Shown one piece after another: positions 18,562 to 28,782 of a stretch of 64,000 nt of DNA; positions within the stretch are counted from its first letter, which is position 1; each line of letters opens with the position of its first letter. A program made the position numbers and the translations under genes. Source of the DNA: Ktedonobacteria bacterium brp13 (GTDB taxonomy: Bacteria > Chloroflexota > Ktedonobacteria > Ktedonobacterales > Ktedonobacteraceae); assembly GCA_015099395.1 (NCBI GenBank), contig AP024096.1:496001-560000 (forward strand), read 5' to 3'. The notes beneath the pieces are model-generated. The model saw nothing but the letters and a program-made list of their open reading frames with translations. It had not been told where the DNA came from and ran no database searches.

Positions 18562-21279
18562 TTATATATCTAACAGAAGGTCAGTCCTCCTAAGAGATTT
18601 GATCAATAGCGATGAGACACTGTCTTCCAGTTCAAGAGTTTTCCAATACGTCTCTAACTCCTCCTTCACCGTAGCGATCTGATCAGTTGAAAGCTCCAAC
18701 AATTTATCAATCGTGTAGCGTATCGTAGCTTCATACTCAAGTGAATTAAAGTGAGCCATATGATAGCAATACAAGGCAAAATGTTGGAAGGCAAGTTGGT
18801 ATTGATGTAAACGGTAGCATTCCTCGCCGTACATCTTTTCAATGACACCTGATAGATCGTGATAGCCAAATGCTTTTGCAGCCTGCTCTGCGAGCTCAAG
18901 ATTGCGTCGCATCGCTTGCTTATTGGCGAGTCTATGCTGCGCAGCGGCCAGATCGATCAGCGACTCCAGGCGTTGATAGACATCCTCTACCTCCTGAGAG
19001 CGGCGAATAGCTTGCTCAAAAAAAGGCAGCGCCTTCTCTACTTGATCGAGTAGTATAAACACACGCCCCTGTTTATTCAGGCTATTAATTTCTTCCTCGG
19101 CGCTGACCCCCAAAGAAGCGCGATAGCCGCGCTTAAACCACTCCAGAGCCTGAGTCAACTGCATGCGCCCAATATCTAACTGTCCGAAGCGATTATAGAT
19201 CGCAGCAATGCCCGTTAGATATTTGTTACGCTCATACACATTGAAGGCGGCTTCAGCATATTGCTGAGCCAGCGTGAAGTCTCCCATCATCAAGTAGACC
19301 AGGCCAGCAGAACTCAGACACTGCCCGATCCCCACTTCGCTGGTCAATCCCTTACTATAGAGTTCCCGCCGTATCTGTAATGCAACTGTAATATACTGGA
19401 GCGCCTCATCCATCTTGCCCTGAAGACGGTACAGATTGCCCATGGTATTGAGCGCATTTGCATAGTTGCGTCTATTTTTAATCTGCTTGTTCAGTGCCAT
19501 GCTCTCGCTACAATATTTCTCAGCCTCGCTCATTTTTCCTAACTTGCGGCTGATGAGACCCAGCGTATTGAGGATAAAAGCAGCGCGAGAGTAGTTCTGT
19601 TGCTGTATCTCTAACTCATAGCTATCGCGGAAGCAACTGATCGCCTGATCAAAAGCACTGATCTGCTGATAACACTTTCCTTTTTCAAATTGAATATTGG
19701 CATGTCGCTGTGCCAAAAAGTGTTCGTCAGCCTGCTCTTCCAATCGTTGATAGAATTCCAGTGCTCTGACATTATTCTCTTCCCGGCGCAGAAGAGACGC
19801 TTCACCATGCAGCATACGCCAACGTTGCTCTTCGGAAAACGTAGCACTAAATTTTTGCAGCTCCTGGAAGATCGCGCGTGCATACGCACTCTGCCAGAAA
19901 CCGATAGCTTCGTTAAAGCACTGAGCGGCAAAGGTAAAACCATCGTTGATATCGACAAACAATTTGTGATAGATCATCTCGATGGTATAGATCTGTTGTA
20001 GCGGCTTGTTAAGCGGACTAGCAAGCTCTTTTTCATAGTATGCTACGACGATACGACTGATATCCGCACGATACTGTTCAGGAAATATCTCTTGCGCGCT
20101 CCAGTTATAGGTATTAACAAGGCGACGCATCTCGTCATGCAAGGTAATATTGTCACCAGTACTGGCACGGCGCACAAAAGAGAGCTCTAACAGGCGTTCT
20201 GCCAGGGCCTGGATATCAACATCAAGAATGAACTTTTTGTCTGCTGTGAGATGCGTGAGGATCCAATCGAGCAACGCAGGGTTAAAGCGATGGTAGGTAT
20301 GCGCCATGAACAGGATCGCCCAATTCAATGGCTCTTCTATATGGTTAATATGAGTGACGAGGAAACGCTCGAAATCTTTAGATGGGGTGGCAATGAGCTC
20401 ATCCAGATGCATAATGCGATGATTGAGCATATCGGTGACAAGTCCAACAAGGATAGGACGACCTTCGGTACGAGCATACAGAGCCTGCGCCTTCTCCGTG
20501 CTTAGCGACGAGTGCACATTCGCGAAGGTACCATTGTTATTGATAAATTGTACCATCTCATCAAAGTTAAAAGGGTGAACGGGTATACAGCGCACTTCGC
20601 GCTCTCGTCCCTCCCAATTCCGATGCTGCCAATCAGGAGCATTACGTCCGGCTATCACCGCTGCGATATGGGTGAAGTTATACGTATGTGGAAATGCATG
20701 CGCGGCGTTTAAGACAGCAATGACAGGATTCTGCTCAATAAGCTCATATGTGTCAAAGAGCACAAGCAGGTGAGTATGCTGGTCCGCAAGCTCTCTATCG
20801 AGCGACTCAAGATCGCGTACAAATGCATCATATAATGGGGCCAGCAGATCGTTCGCGTCGATACGTAAGCTACCGCGATCGGTGACTTCGGTAGCGTTTA
20901 TATATGGCTCCTGCTGACTGATGGATTCCAGATACGCGGCAAGACTCTCCTGAAAAGCCGAAGGCGTCCATGCGGGATAGACGAGTTTGAGGCTCTCTAC
21001 GATACGCTGTGCCACCGTCACGCCATCTCGATCAGTTGCATTGAAAAAATCAACCATCACGATAGCTATATCAGGACGTTGGCGATGGGCAGCCACCGCA
21101 CAACGTCGGAGAAGCCAGGTCTTGCCGACACCACCCTTCTTTTCAGGGTCACTGAGGGCATCATGAAAAAAGAGAATCCATGGCTTTGCGCTATCTGTGC
21201 TGGCCAACCACTGATTAAAAATGTCTAATTCCTGCTGATGTCCAATAAAGGTGTCAGTGATCTTCTGTTCTTCAATCAT
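18562..21279 (-). CDS. STAND ATPase with C-terminal TPR array
   Basis: This 905-residue protein has an N-terminal NTPase module with Walker A EKKGGVGKTWLLRR (Lys53) and Walker B HLLVLFDTYELIE, then a winged-helix region, then about ten tetratricopeptide repeats from roughly residue 480 to 880 (for example ALNTMGNLYRLQGKMDEAL and YNRFGQLDIGRMQLTQALEW). STAND proteins act as signal-sensing switches that oligomerise on ATP binding; the TPRs would be the sensor or scaffold. Its start overlaps the stop of the upstream ATPase gene by 4 bp, showing coupled translation. FxsT-like proteins of actinobacteria have a similar layout. Confidence 0.8.
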   Translation of the reverse strand: MIEEQKITDTFIGHQQELDIFNQWLASTDSAKPWILFFHDALSDPEKKGGVGKTWLLRRCAVAAHRQRPDIAIVMVDFFNATDRDGVTVAQRIVESLKLVYPAWTPSAFQESLAAYLESISQQEPYINATEVTDRGSLRIDANDLLAPLYDAFVRDLESLDRELADQHTHLLVLFDTYELIEQNPVIAVLNAAHAFPHTYNFTHIAAVIAGRNAPDWQHRNWEGREREVRCIPVHPFNFDEMVQFINNNGTFANVHSSLSTEKAQALYARTEGRPILVGLVTDMLNHRIMHLDELIATPSKDFERFLVTHINHIEEPLNWAILFMAHTYHRFNPALLDWILTHLTADKKFILDVDIQALAERLLELSFVRRASTGDNITLHDEMRRLVNTYNWSAQEIFPEQYRADISRIVVAYYEKELASPLNKPLQQIYTIEMIYHKLFVDINDGFTFAAQCFNEAIGFWQSAYARAIFQELQKFSATFSEEQRWRMLHGEASLLRREENNVRALEFYQRLEEQADEHFLAQRHANIQFEKGKCYQQISAFDQAISCFRDSYELEIQQQNYSRAAFILNTLGLISRKLGKMSEAEKYCSESMALNKQIKNRRNYANALNTMGNLYRLQGKMDEALQYITVALQIRRELYSKGLTSEVGIGQCLSSAGLVYLMMGDFTLAQQYAEAAFNVYERNKYLTGIAAIYNRFGQLDIGRMQLTQALEWFKRGYRASLGVSAEEEINSLNKQGRVFILLDQVEKALPFFEQAIRRSQEVEDVYQRLESLIDLAAAQHRLANKQAMRRNLELAEQAAKAFGYHDLSGVIEKMYGEECYRLHQYQLAFQHFALYCYHMAHFNSLEYEATIRYTIDKLLELSTDQIATVKEELETYWKTLELEDSVSSLLIKSLRRTDLLLDI

Positions 21280-22886
21280 CCTTCTTCCTCCCCCTCCGCT
21301 ATGTCATCCGGTAAGACGCGCTCAATAAAGGCCACAGCATCGCCATCTAAAGCTTTTTTGACATCTTTATCTTGATCCAGATCTTCAAAGACCATGCGTA
21401 ATAAAGGAGCATTTTCATGGTCAAGACTATGTAGTACCTTCTCTTTGAGGACTGCCTGAACCTTGTCGATAGTGGGATCGATGGCAATATAGTAGAAATA
21501 ATCACGCAGATAGCGATAGCGTTGCTCTAGATCACTCTCGCGCTCTGCCGAATCCAGCATGATCTGTGCAAGCTTCTTATACACGTGTCCCGATACGAGG
21601 TCCACCAATGGTTCACCCAGAGTAGCCCGTAGGTCGTCATCCTGCAAAAACTCTTCATTGAACTGTACCAGATCGTCAGGAGACTTCTCCGAGTCCTGAA
21701 TAATTTGCTGGACGGTCTCCTCAATAATAGAGGAGAGGTTTTGCCGATCCGCGCTATTCGCGCTGTGATACAGATACTCACGCTGATAGCGAATACGATC
21801 AGAACCGGAGACAACCGAGGCACTCCTCAGATTCAGGTTTGCCAGAAAGGTATTAATCTCAAAGTAGCGTTGCTCATCCTCGGTCTTCATCTGCAACAAC
21901 AAGATTCTACGCACCGGCTCATCGATAGCGAAACCAGCCTTACTCAAGCTCCAACTCAGTGCGCCCGTGGCCTGCGCAATCCGTTTTGGCATCCCAATAT
22001 AGGCGAGACTATTCTCCAATTTAAACTCAGGCTCAAAGGACTCAATCAGCCTCTGCATAATGACTAAATTGAATCTTCTAGGTACAGCGAGCAGACGGAG
22101 TTCAGATTGATACTCTCTCTTCTCCTGTTCATCAGCGACGCTAGCGAGCATCTCAGTTGTCACGACGCGCTCGACCATCATATTAATGAGCTCTTTTTTT
22201 CCGGCGTCACTCAGCGGATCAAGTTCTTTAGTAGTGATCGACTCGGCCATAACTTTCATAGCCAGCGGATAGCCATTCGTCCAGGTAAATAATAATTCAT
22301 GTAACGCGGGCGTTGGTGGTGGCGTCATCGCCGACAGATAGGCGTCACTCGTCTTCCGATCAAAAGGGAGCAGGGGAACGATGGTAAGTTTACGTGCGAT
22401 CTTGCGCTTATATTCAAAGGCGATACTTTTGCGACTGGCCACAACTACAAATAATTTGTCAGATGAGATAAGCTCATCCAGCATATGTTCGATGCAGGCA
22501 AATAACCCCTTGTTGGTAGCGTCGACTGCATCCAGCAACATCACCAGGGGACCGCGCTTCAGCAACGTTTGCGAGAGTTGAATCGAATATTCAAGCTTAT
22601 CATTATCAGATGGCAAGACAGGCTGTTGCGCAATGTCTTGACCGGCTTGCTTCCAAATTTCGCTGGAAAACTCGGACATATCTTGTCCAACATTCGCATA
22701 AATGCAGACAAGCTTGTGCTCAGTACAGCGTTGATGGACACGTGAGAGGATACTGGACTTGCCGATGCCTGTCACGCCGCAAAAGTCGATAATGGGAGTG
22801 CGCAAAAGGCGCTCTTCACTCAGTAAATCACCCAATGCGTTCTCAACAAGCATCAACTCAGGCACTCTATTTACAAAACTTTCCAT
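21276..22886 (-). CDS. STAND/AAA-type ATPase
   Basis: The 536-residue protein opens with FVNRVPELMLVENAL, the typical sensor strand of STAND ATPases. Walker A follows (FCGVTGIGKSSIL, Lys43), then Walker B RGPLVMLLDAVDAT, a sensor segment FVVVASRKS, and PLLPFDRKTSDAYLS, the usual GxP/winged-helix lead-in. The C-terminal third is helical and charged with no recognised repeat. Start ATG 22886 was chosen over 22988 because GGAG precedes it and the N-terminal motif begins there. It is the first gene of the STAND/rSAM/SIR2-TIR operon. The paired ATPases may form one assembly; that is inference. Confidence 0.75.
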   Translation of the reverse strand: MESFVNRVPELMLVENALGDLLSEERLLRTPIIDFCGVTGIGKSSILSRVHQRCTEHKLVCIYANVGQDMSEFSSEIWKQAGQDIAQQPVLPSDNDKLEYSIQLSQTLLKRGPLVMLLDAVDATNKGLFACIEHMLDELISSDKLFVVVASRKSIAFEYKRKIARKLTIVPLLPFDRKTSDAYLSAMTPPPTPALHELLFTWTNGYPLAMKVMAESITTKELDPLSDAGKKELINMMVERVVTTEMLASVADEQEKREYQSELRLLAVPRRFNLVIMQRLIESFEPEFKLENSLAYIGMPKRIAQATGALSWSLSKAGFAIDEPVRRILLLQMKTEDEQRYFEINTFLANLNLRSASVVSGSDRIRYQREYLYHSANSADRQNLSSIIEETVQQIIQDSEKSPDDLVQFNEEFLQDDDLRATLGEPLVDLVSGHVYKKLAQIMLDSAERESDLEQRYRYLRDYFYYIAIDPTIDKVQAVLKEKVLHSLDHENAPLLRMVFEDLDQDKDVKKALDGDAVAFIERVLPDDIAEGEEEG

Positions 22887-23528
22887 GATATTTTCAGCTC
22901 CGTTACGTCCTTTCCCTGTAGAGGGGACTGTACGTAGAGGGATGTACACAACAAATGAATAATTTGTCATGCCAGGAAAACAAGTCAATTAAATTTGTCG
23001 AATAACTATACTATAAATACCTTAATTTCCTATTATATGTGATATGCAGTGCCAGTATCAAGCAAAGCAGCGGTCTATAAGCTACCGAACAAAGAACTGG
23101 CTTCCTTCATTTTTACGCACCCGGCAATGCTGACACTTGATAAGACGATTTTGCTCGCTTGAATACAAAAATGCTCTTGTACAATCTACTGATTTAACAT
23201 AACAGGTCAAATAGCCCCTGACTATCCCTTATACCTATACTATTCAGTATAATAAAGATGACAATATGCAATTATCGATATGCCATACCGCACCGATGGT
23301 CTTCTAGCCTTTTTTTAATAAATCCTGTATAATACAGGTTACTTTTAAACATCTCTATTTGCAACTTTTACATATTCTTTATATACGATAGAGGCACACT
23401 TATATATATGCCTGCGTTTTTTTCCAACCTATAAACCAGATTGGCTATCTCGATGGAGTATATTCCGGTTTCGCTGGTAGCGAATGCTAAGGATAAAGTA
23501 GAACTAAGAAATATTTAAGGAGTTCAGC
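22887..23528. promoter_or_regulatory. Divergent promoter region between the two conflict modules
   Basis: This AT-rich gap of about 640 bp separates the minus-strand STAND operon from the plus-strand kinase operon and must contain both promoters. A perfect palindrome CCTGTAT-A-ATACAGG (23324-23338) contains TATAAT, so it could be an operator over a -10 box. AAGGAG about 10 nt before GTG 23529 is the kinase ribosome site. No credible gene was seen; a 12-codon minus-strand frame at 23075-23110 is discussed under rejected items. Confidence 0.5.
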
Positions 23529-26234
23529 GTGTCCGATGCTATTAAATTTTGTGAAAATTGTGGAGCCGCCAATAGAGATGTTGCTCAATTCTGTAGCTTT
23601 TGCGGTACTACATTCAATAATGCGACTGCAGCAATGAGCAAGAGTAGTACCCCTCCGGCCAGCCCTATGCGCACCATTCGCACGATTAAACGGCGCTATA
23701 GCGTTGTCTCCCAGATAGGGCAGGGTGGGTTTGGCACCATTTATCAGGCGCAGGATCAACGCTTTCCGCTAGCGCCACGTGCAATCAAAGAGATCAATTG
23801 GACAGGTGGACCACACAATCCTTCACTGCAAGAAGCCATTGAGGCCTTTAAGCAGGAGGCGGAGATCCTCTCTTCGTTAATGCATCCCAATCTGCCCCGC
23901 ATCTATGACTATTTTGAAGAGAATGGGAGTTGGTACCTGGTAATGGATTATATCGAGGGCCAGACCCTCGACGAACTGATCGTCCAAACCCCTGATGGTA
24001 AGTTTTCGATTCCACAGGTTCTGGCTATCGCGATTCAACTGTGTACCGTGCTGGGCTATCTTCACAGCCAGCAACCGGCAATCATCTTTCGAGACTTAAA
24101 ACCCGGCAATGTGATGCTCACCAGCGAGGATCACCTCTACCTGATCGATTTCGGCATCGCACGCCTTTTCAAGCCAGGTAAGGAGCAGGACACTATCGCC
24201 CTCGGCTCTCCAGGCTATGCGGCACCCGAACAATATGGCAAGGCCCAGACAACCGCCCAGGCCGATATCTACAGCCTGGGGGCAACCATACACCACCTTA
24301 TCTCCGGGCATGATCCAAGCGTGACTCCTTTCACGTTCCCTTCTTTACAACTTGAAGTCTACGGTTCAAGTGGGACCGAACTGGCAAACTTGATCAATCG
24401 CATGGTCAACCTGGACAAAGAGCAACGCCCAACCTCTGTGCAGAGTATCAAAAAAGATCTGCTACGCCTGGTGGGTCAGTCATGGGAAAAGATGACGCGC
24501 ATCCCGGCACCACCTGCCTCCACCATTGCGGCCTCACGCCTCAGGATAGGTGAGATCGTCGAGGCCAGAATCACGAGTATCGAGACGGATGGCGTCCGCG
24601 TCATGCTCACACAGGGTAAAGAAGCCAGACTGCCAAAGAAAGAGTATACCGATAAGACACTGCGTATCGGCACACGCATTCAGGTCTGCATCATCGCAAT
24701 TACGACACACGCTATTGTGGTCTCCAGTAAACGTGTACAGTCTGTCAATGCTGGTTGGGCACATTTATCAGAGCACTACCAGAAAAATGACCTCATCAAA
24801 GGGACCGTCAGGCGCTTCAATCGCGGCGGTATCCATGTGACCTTTCACGGGCTCGCCGCAGAGATACAAGGCTTTATACCCCTCTCGCATATCGTCAGTA
24901 TCAAGAAGACCGATGACGAGAACGAGGTCCAGAGCATCCTGAATAGCTTGCGCGGCAAAGAACTGATCTTGAAGATCCTTGAGTGTGAGCAAGAACAAAA
25001 CCGGTTACTGCTCTCTGAACGCCTGGGGATGCAAGAATGGCGACAGCAACGCATGCTCGAACTCATTGAAGAGCTTCAGCCTGAAGAGATACGCCCAGGC
25101 ATAATCAGTGGCGTCAAGGATTTCGGAGCCTTTGTCGATATCGGCGGCGCTGAAGGACTGGTGCATATCAGCAACTTTCCAGATCCTACCATCGCCCATC
25201 CCAGCGCCGTCGTCAGCGAAGGACAAGCCGTGCAGGTACGAGTCCTACGCATAGATAAGGCCCAGAAAAGAATCGCGCTGGCGCTGCTCCCGCCCTTAGC
25301 ACCAGCGTCAAAACAACAACCAGAGCGCACGCGTACGCACACGCCGCCGACGCTATCGCCCGAAACACCACCGACACCTCTGCCACCACTTAAACAGGCC
25401 CTACAGCATACAAAGACAACACCGAGGGAACTCACAGGAAAGAATGATCCCGCTGCACTGGAAGCCACACAACGGATCTCGATCGATCACTATCTCCAGA
25501 ACGGCAAGCAGATGCTGGATCAAGGCCAGTACAAGCAAGCGATACAACACTTCAAGAACGCCATCAAACTGGATAGCACAAATAAAAATAGTTACTACTA
25601 CCTGGGACTGGCCTACCAGAAAAACGGCGAGTATAACGAGGCACTACAAGCATTTGAGCAGACCTTACTCCGTGATCCAACCCAGGTCTACGCCCTGCTC
25701 AATAAAGGACATGCACTCTTTGCATTGCAGCGTTTTGAAGATGCACTGACAGCCTATGAAGAGACCATCAAAGTAAGTCCGCAATTCGCCGAGGCCTATA
25801 TGCACAAAGGCAACGCCAGCGCACAACTCCAGCGCTACGATGAAGCGCTCGATGCATACGACTATGCGCTACAGCTTGAGCCACAGGCCGAACGATACAT
25901 CGCACAGGGAGAGGTCCTGGAACAACTCTCACTCACGGACGAAGCGCTCGACGCCTACAATCACGCGATCCGTGCCGACACCTACTGTATCCCTGCCTAC
26001 AACCATAAAGGCAACCTGCTCTTTCACACATTTGAGCGCTATCAGGAAGCGTTTTTCGTCTATGAACGAGCGCTGAAACTGGCACCTGACAACGTAGAGT
26101 TACTCTTAAGCAAAGCCCTTGCACTCAAATATCTGGGGCGGAACAACGATCTGCCGCCCATCATTCAAAAGATCCTGTCAATCGATCCCTATAACGATCA
26201 GGCACAGGCCCTGCAAAAGAATACACAACAGTAA
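23529..26234 (+). CDS. Zinc-ribbon/Ser-Thr kinase/S1/TPR multidomain protein
   Basis: The 901 residues show, in order: a zinc ribbon (FCENCG and FCSFCG, 7-25); a protein kinase (about 57-315) with loop GQGGFG, Lys87, RDLKPGN with catalytic Asp189, DFG 207-209 and APEQYG; three S1-like OB folds (about 340-402, 420-497, 520-587), the last canonical (GVKDFGAFVDIGG, EGLVHIS); a Pro/Thr-rich linker; and six to seven TPRs (652-895). The usual HRD histidine is Phe. S1 domains bind RNA or act as protein docks, and their fusion to a kinase is unusual. The GTG start has AAGGAG upstream. It heads an operon with GrpE-like and Hsp70 genes, suggesting it phosphorylates the chaperone machinery. Confidence 0.85.
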   Translation: MSDAIKFCENCGAANRDVAQFCSFCGTTFNNATAAMSKSSTPPASPMRTIRTIKRRYSVVSQIGQGGFGTIYQAQDQRFPLAPRAIKEINWTGGPHNPSLQEAIEAFKQEAEILSSLMHPNLPRIYDYFEENGSWYLVMDYIEGQTLDELIVQTPDGKFSIPQVLAIAIQLCTVLGYLHSQQPAIIFRDLKPGNVMLTSEDHLYLIDFGIARLFKPGKEQDTIALGSPGYAAPEQYGKAQTTAQADIYSLGATIHHLISGHDPSVTPFTFPSLQLEVYGSSGTELANLINRMVNLDKEQRPTSVQSIKKDLLRLVGQSWEKMTRIPAPPASTIAASRLRIGEIVEARITSIETDGVRVMLTQGKEARLPKKEYTDKTLRIGTRIQVCIIAITTHAIVVSSKRVQSVNAGWAHLSEHYQKNDLIKGTVRRFNRGGIHVTFHGLAAEIQGFIPLSHIVSIKKTDDENEVQSILNSLRGKELILKILECEQEQNRLLLSERLGMQEWRQQRMLELIEELQPEEIRPGIISGVKDFGAFVDIGGAEGLVHISNFPDPTIAHPSAVVSEGQAVQVRVLRIDKAQKRIALALLPPLAPASKQQPERTRTHTPPTLSPETPPTPLPPLKQALQHTKTTPRELTGKNDPAALEATQRISIDHYLQNGKQMLDQGQYKQAIQHFKNAIKLDSTNKNSYYYLGLAYQKNGEYNEALQAFEQTLLRDPTQVYALLNKGHALFALQRFEDALTAYEETIKVSPQFAEAYMHKGNASAQLQRYDEALDAYDYALQLEPQAERYIAQGEVLEQLSLTDEALDAYNHAIRADTYCIPAYNHKGNLLFHTFERYQEAFFVYERALKLAPDNVELLLSKALALKYLGRNNDLPPIIQKILSIDPYNDQAQALQKNTQQ

Positions 26235-26318
26235 ACATTGAGCGTCTAAAAAGAGATAGCGAGATCGTAAAGCAATGGTATCGCTGCTCGTAAGTATATT
26301 CCTGAAGGATTTCAACAT

Positions 26319-27044
26319 ATGGAAGACGAAAAGGAGAGCGTAAACGCCTCTCTGGATACTGCAGATGAAACATACTATCCTGCTCAAACAGAGCAGGACC
26401 CATCCAGGATCGCGACGCAACCTCTTAGCGCAACACCTTTACCAACGTCTTCAGATGAAACACCTGAAGCACCTGAACAGACAATTGAGACAGCCCTGGC
26501 AACGCTACAAACATATTTTAAAGCAAGCCTGCAGGAGTTACGAGGCGACATCCAGACCTTAAGTGCTGATTTCGACTCAAAGATTAAGGTTGATAGTCGT
26601 AAAGATCAGTTTATTGATACCCTCCATAAAGATCTACAGCTCAGTAAAGCAGGCGAGCACTTTACAATACGGAAGCCACTCTTTCTTGACCTGATCGACA
26701 TGTATAAGGATCTGGAGAGACTTATCGAGTCGCTACAGCAGAACATCGTACAAGAAGACGAGGCAGAGGAGTCTACAGGTCAACAGTCAACACGCGTATT
26801 TATCAAGAATCTGCAATCCTTCCAGGAGAGCATCGAAACTATTCTAGCAAGATATGATGTTGAAGCCTATGAACTTGAAGGAGATAGCTATACACCTGCG
26901 CAACAAATGATTATACGCGTACATACAACAAATAATCCTGCACTGGATAAACATATCGCAAGGCGTGTGCGCAAAGGATTCCGTTACGAGCAGCGCATAT
27001 TACGTAAAGAGATGGTTGACGTCCTGTCATATAAAGAGGAGTAA
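26319..27044 (+). CDS. GrpE-like nucleotide exchange factor
   Basis: The 241-residue protein has an acidic, low-complexity N-terminus (1-60), a predicted coiled-coil helix (about 48-110) and a GrpE-type C-terminal region: FTIRKPLFLDLIDMYKDLERL, VEAYELEGDSYTPAQQ and RVRKGFRYEQRILRKEMVDV match the family's D(x)xDxL, gv and GY/LR...V positions. GrpE releases ADP from Hsp70. It is longer at the N-terminus than housekeeping GrpE. GAAGGA precedes the start. Its stop lies 4 nt before the GTG of the Hsp70 gene, so the two are translated together and it is most likely the dedicated exchange factor of the Hsp70s here. Confidence 0.75.
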   Translation: MEDEKESVNASLDTADETYYPAQTEQDPSRIATQPLSATPLPTSSDETPEAPEQTIETALATLQTYFKASLQELRGDIQTLSADFDSKIKVDSRKDQFIDTLHKDLQLSKAGEHFTIRKPLFLDLIDMYKDLERLIESLQQNIVQEDEAEESTGQQSTRVFIKNLQSFQESIETILARYDVEAYELEGDSYTPAQQMIIRVHTTNNPALDKHIARRVRKGFRYEQRILRKEMVDVLSYKEE

Positions 27045-27048
27045 TGCT

Positions 27049-28710
27049 GTGAGCAATCAAGATATAGTCTTTGGCATTGATCTGGGTACCACCTATTCAT
27101 GTATCGCCTATGTTGACGAATACGGGAAAGCGATTGTTATTCCCAATAGTGAAGGTGATTATACAACACCTTCAGTCATACAATTCGACGGCGAACAGCG
27201 CATCATCGGACGCGAGGCCAAGAGTAACGCAGTGTTGGACGCCAGCAAGGTCGTCGAGATGGTCAAGCGACAGATGGGAGATGCCAACTGGCGCTTCTAT
27301 TATAACGACACAGATTACGCACCCGAAGAGATCTCCTCTTACATCTTACGCAAGCTCAAAGATGACGCTGAGCTCTACCTGGACCAACCGGTTAACAACG
27401 TCGTAATCACCTGTCCTGCCTACTTTGGCATCGCGCAACGGAACGCAACAGTCAAGGCAGGCGAGTTAGCGGGTCTGAACGTGCGTGAGGTTATTAACGA
27501 GCCAACGGCTGCCGCCATCACGTATGGACTGCAAGAGGAACGGGATCAGACGGTGCTGGTCTACGACCTGGGCGGTGGCACCTTCGACGTCACCGTTATC
27601 GAGATCAAAGGTGGAGACATCCGAGTCATTGCGACCGGTGGTGATCACAATCTTGGTGGTCGCAACTGGGATGAGCGCCTCGTCAACCATCTCGCCGATC
27701 AATGGGTCTTTGAGACCCAATCCAGTGAACATCCAACTGAATCGGAAGAGACCTTGCAAGATCTCTGGTCGCGTTCAGAGGAGGCCAAAAAAGCTCTGAC
27801 GGCACGCATGGAAACGAAGGTTGTGATCGCACACGCAGGCAAACGCCTGGGACTCACCGTCACGCGCGACACGTTCAACGAACTGACCGAGGATCTGTTG
27901 GATCGTACGATCGAGTTCACCAAAATGACACTGGAACAGGCCAGCCTGCGTGGCTATGAGCAGTGTGATCAGATCCTGCTGGTTGGTGGCTCAACCCGCA
28001 TGCCACAGGTCGAAGCCAGACTCAAAGCTGAGTTCGCTATTCCACAGCGCCTCTTTGATCCCGAGCAAGCCGTCGCCAAAGGTGCAGCCAGCTACGGCTA
28101 TAAATTACGTCTGGATGAGATGATGGCCACCACGCTCTCTACGCTGACAGGGACACCAGCCGAGGAAGTCAGAATCGATGATTTGGATCAAACACTGATC
28201 AAGCAAGCGGTGCGCCAGATCGCTGACGACGAAGGACTGCTGATCGGTTCCGTGCAAAAGGCCGTCGAGATGACCGTCACCAACGTCGCCAGCCATAGCT
28301 TCGGCATCATCGCCGTCGATAGCAAGAGCAAGCAGGATATTATCTCAAATATCGTCCAGGCGAACGATCCCATCCCCGTTCGCAAGATGAAAAACTACTG
28401 GACGCTAGAGCAAGGCCAAATTAACGTGAACATCCAGATCGTAGAAAACAACGTTGCCGCATCACGTGTAGAAGACGTCAACCAGGGACAGATTATCGGC
28501 GACGCAGTGCTCCATCTGCCCGCAGGCTTACCGGAACATACGATCCTCGAAGTTACCTTTGACTTACAGCGTGATGGACGACTCCATGTACACGGTACCG
28601 AACCTGGCAGTAGAGCAGCCATCGAAGCAGATATTGAGACCTCAAGTGGCATCACTGATGAAGAGTACCAGGCGGCTAAACTACGCTCAAGCCGTATCGC
28701 CGTCTCATAA
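27049..28710 (+). CDS. Hsp70 (DnaK-like) chaperone
   Basis: The 553-residue protein contains all Hsp70 ATPase motifs: FGIDLGTTYSCIAYV, the conserved Lys in VEMVKRQMGD, EPTAAAITYGL, VYDLGGGTFDVTVIEI and LLVGGSTRMPQV. A beta-type substrate-binding region follows (about 390-530), but the helical lid of housekeeping DnaK (about 610-640 residues) is largely missing. The GTG at 27049 was chosen because it begins just before the ATPase fold and has AGAGGAG 7 nt upstream. It is co-transcribed with the GrpE-like gene and followed by a second Hsp70 fused to vWA, suggesting a specialised system chaperone rather than the cell's general DnaK. Confidence 0.9.
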   Translation: MSNQDIVFGIDLGTTYSCIAYVDEYGKAIVIPNSEGDYTTPSVIQFDGEQRIIGREAKSNAVLDASKVVEMVKRQMGDANWRFYYNDTDYAPEEISSYILRKLKDDAELYLDQPVNNVVITCPAYFGIAQRNATVKAGELAGLNVREVINEPTAAAITYGLQEERDQTVLVYDLGGGTFDVTVIEIKGGDIRVIATGGDHNLGGRNWDERLVNHLADQWVFETQSSEHPTESEETLQDLWSRSEEAKKALTARMETKVVIAHAGKRLGLTVTRDTFNELTEDLLDRTIEFTKMTLEQASLRGYEQCDQILLVGGSTRMPQVEARLKAEFAIPQRLFDPEQAVAKGAASYGYKLRLDEMMATTLSTLTGTPAEEVRIDDLDQTLIKQAVRQIADDEGLLIGSVQKAVEMTVTNVASHSFGIIAVDSKSKQDIISNIVQANDPIPVRKMKNYWTLEQGQINVNIQIVENNVAASRVEDVNQGQIIGDAVLHLPAGLPEHTILEVTFDLQRDGRLHVHGTEPGSRAAIEADIETSSGITDEEYQAAKLRSSRIAVS

Positions 28711-28782
28711 ACACATCATGGGCAGCGCACACAAACATACATAGATAGATTTGCGTTCGCTACTTGATAGCGCCTTATAGAG

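Noticed and set aside
22887..22988. Longer start for the first STAND ATPase
   Set aside because: The extension has no ribosome site and precedes the normal family N-terminus; ATG 22886 has GGAG upstream.
23075..23110. 12-codon minus-strand frame ending in LFGSL, upstream of the STAND operon, as a FxSxx-COOH precursor
   Set aside because: Only 11 residues from its ATG, no ribosome site, and the end is F-x-S-x rather than F-x-S-x-x. Too weak to call a gene.
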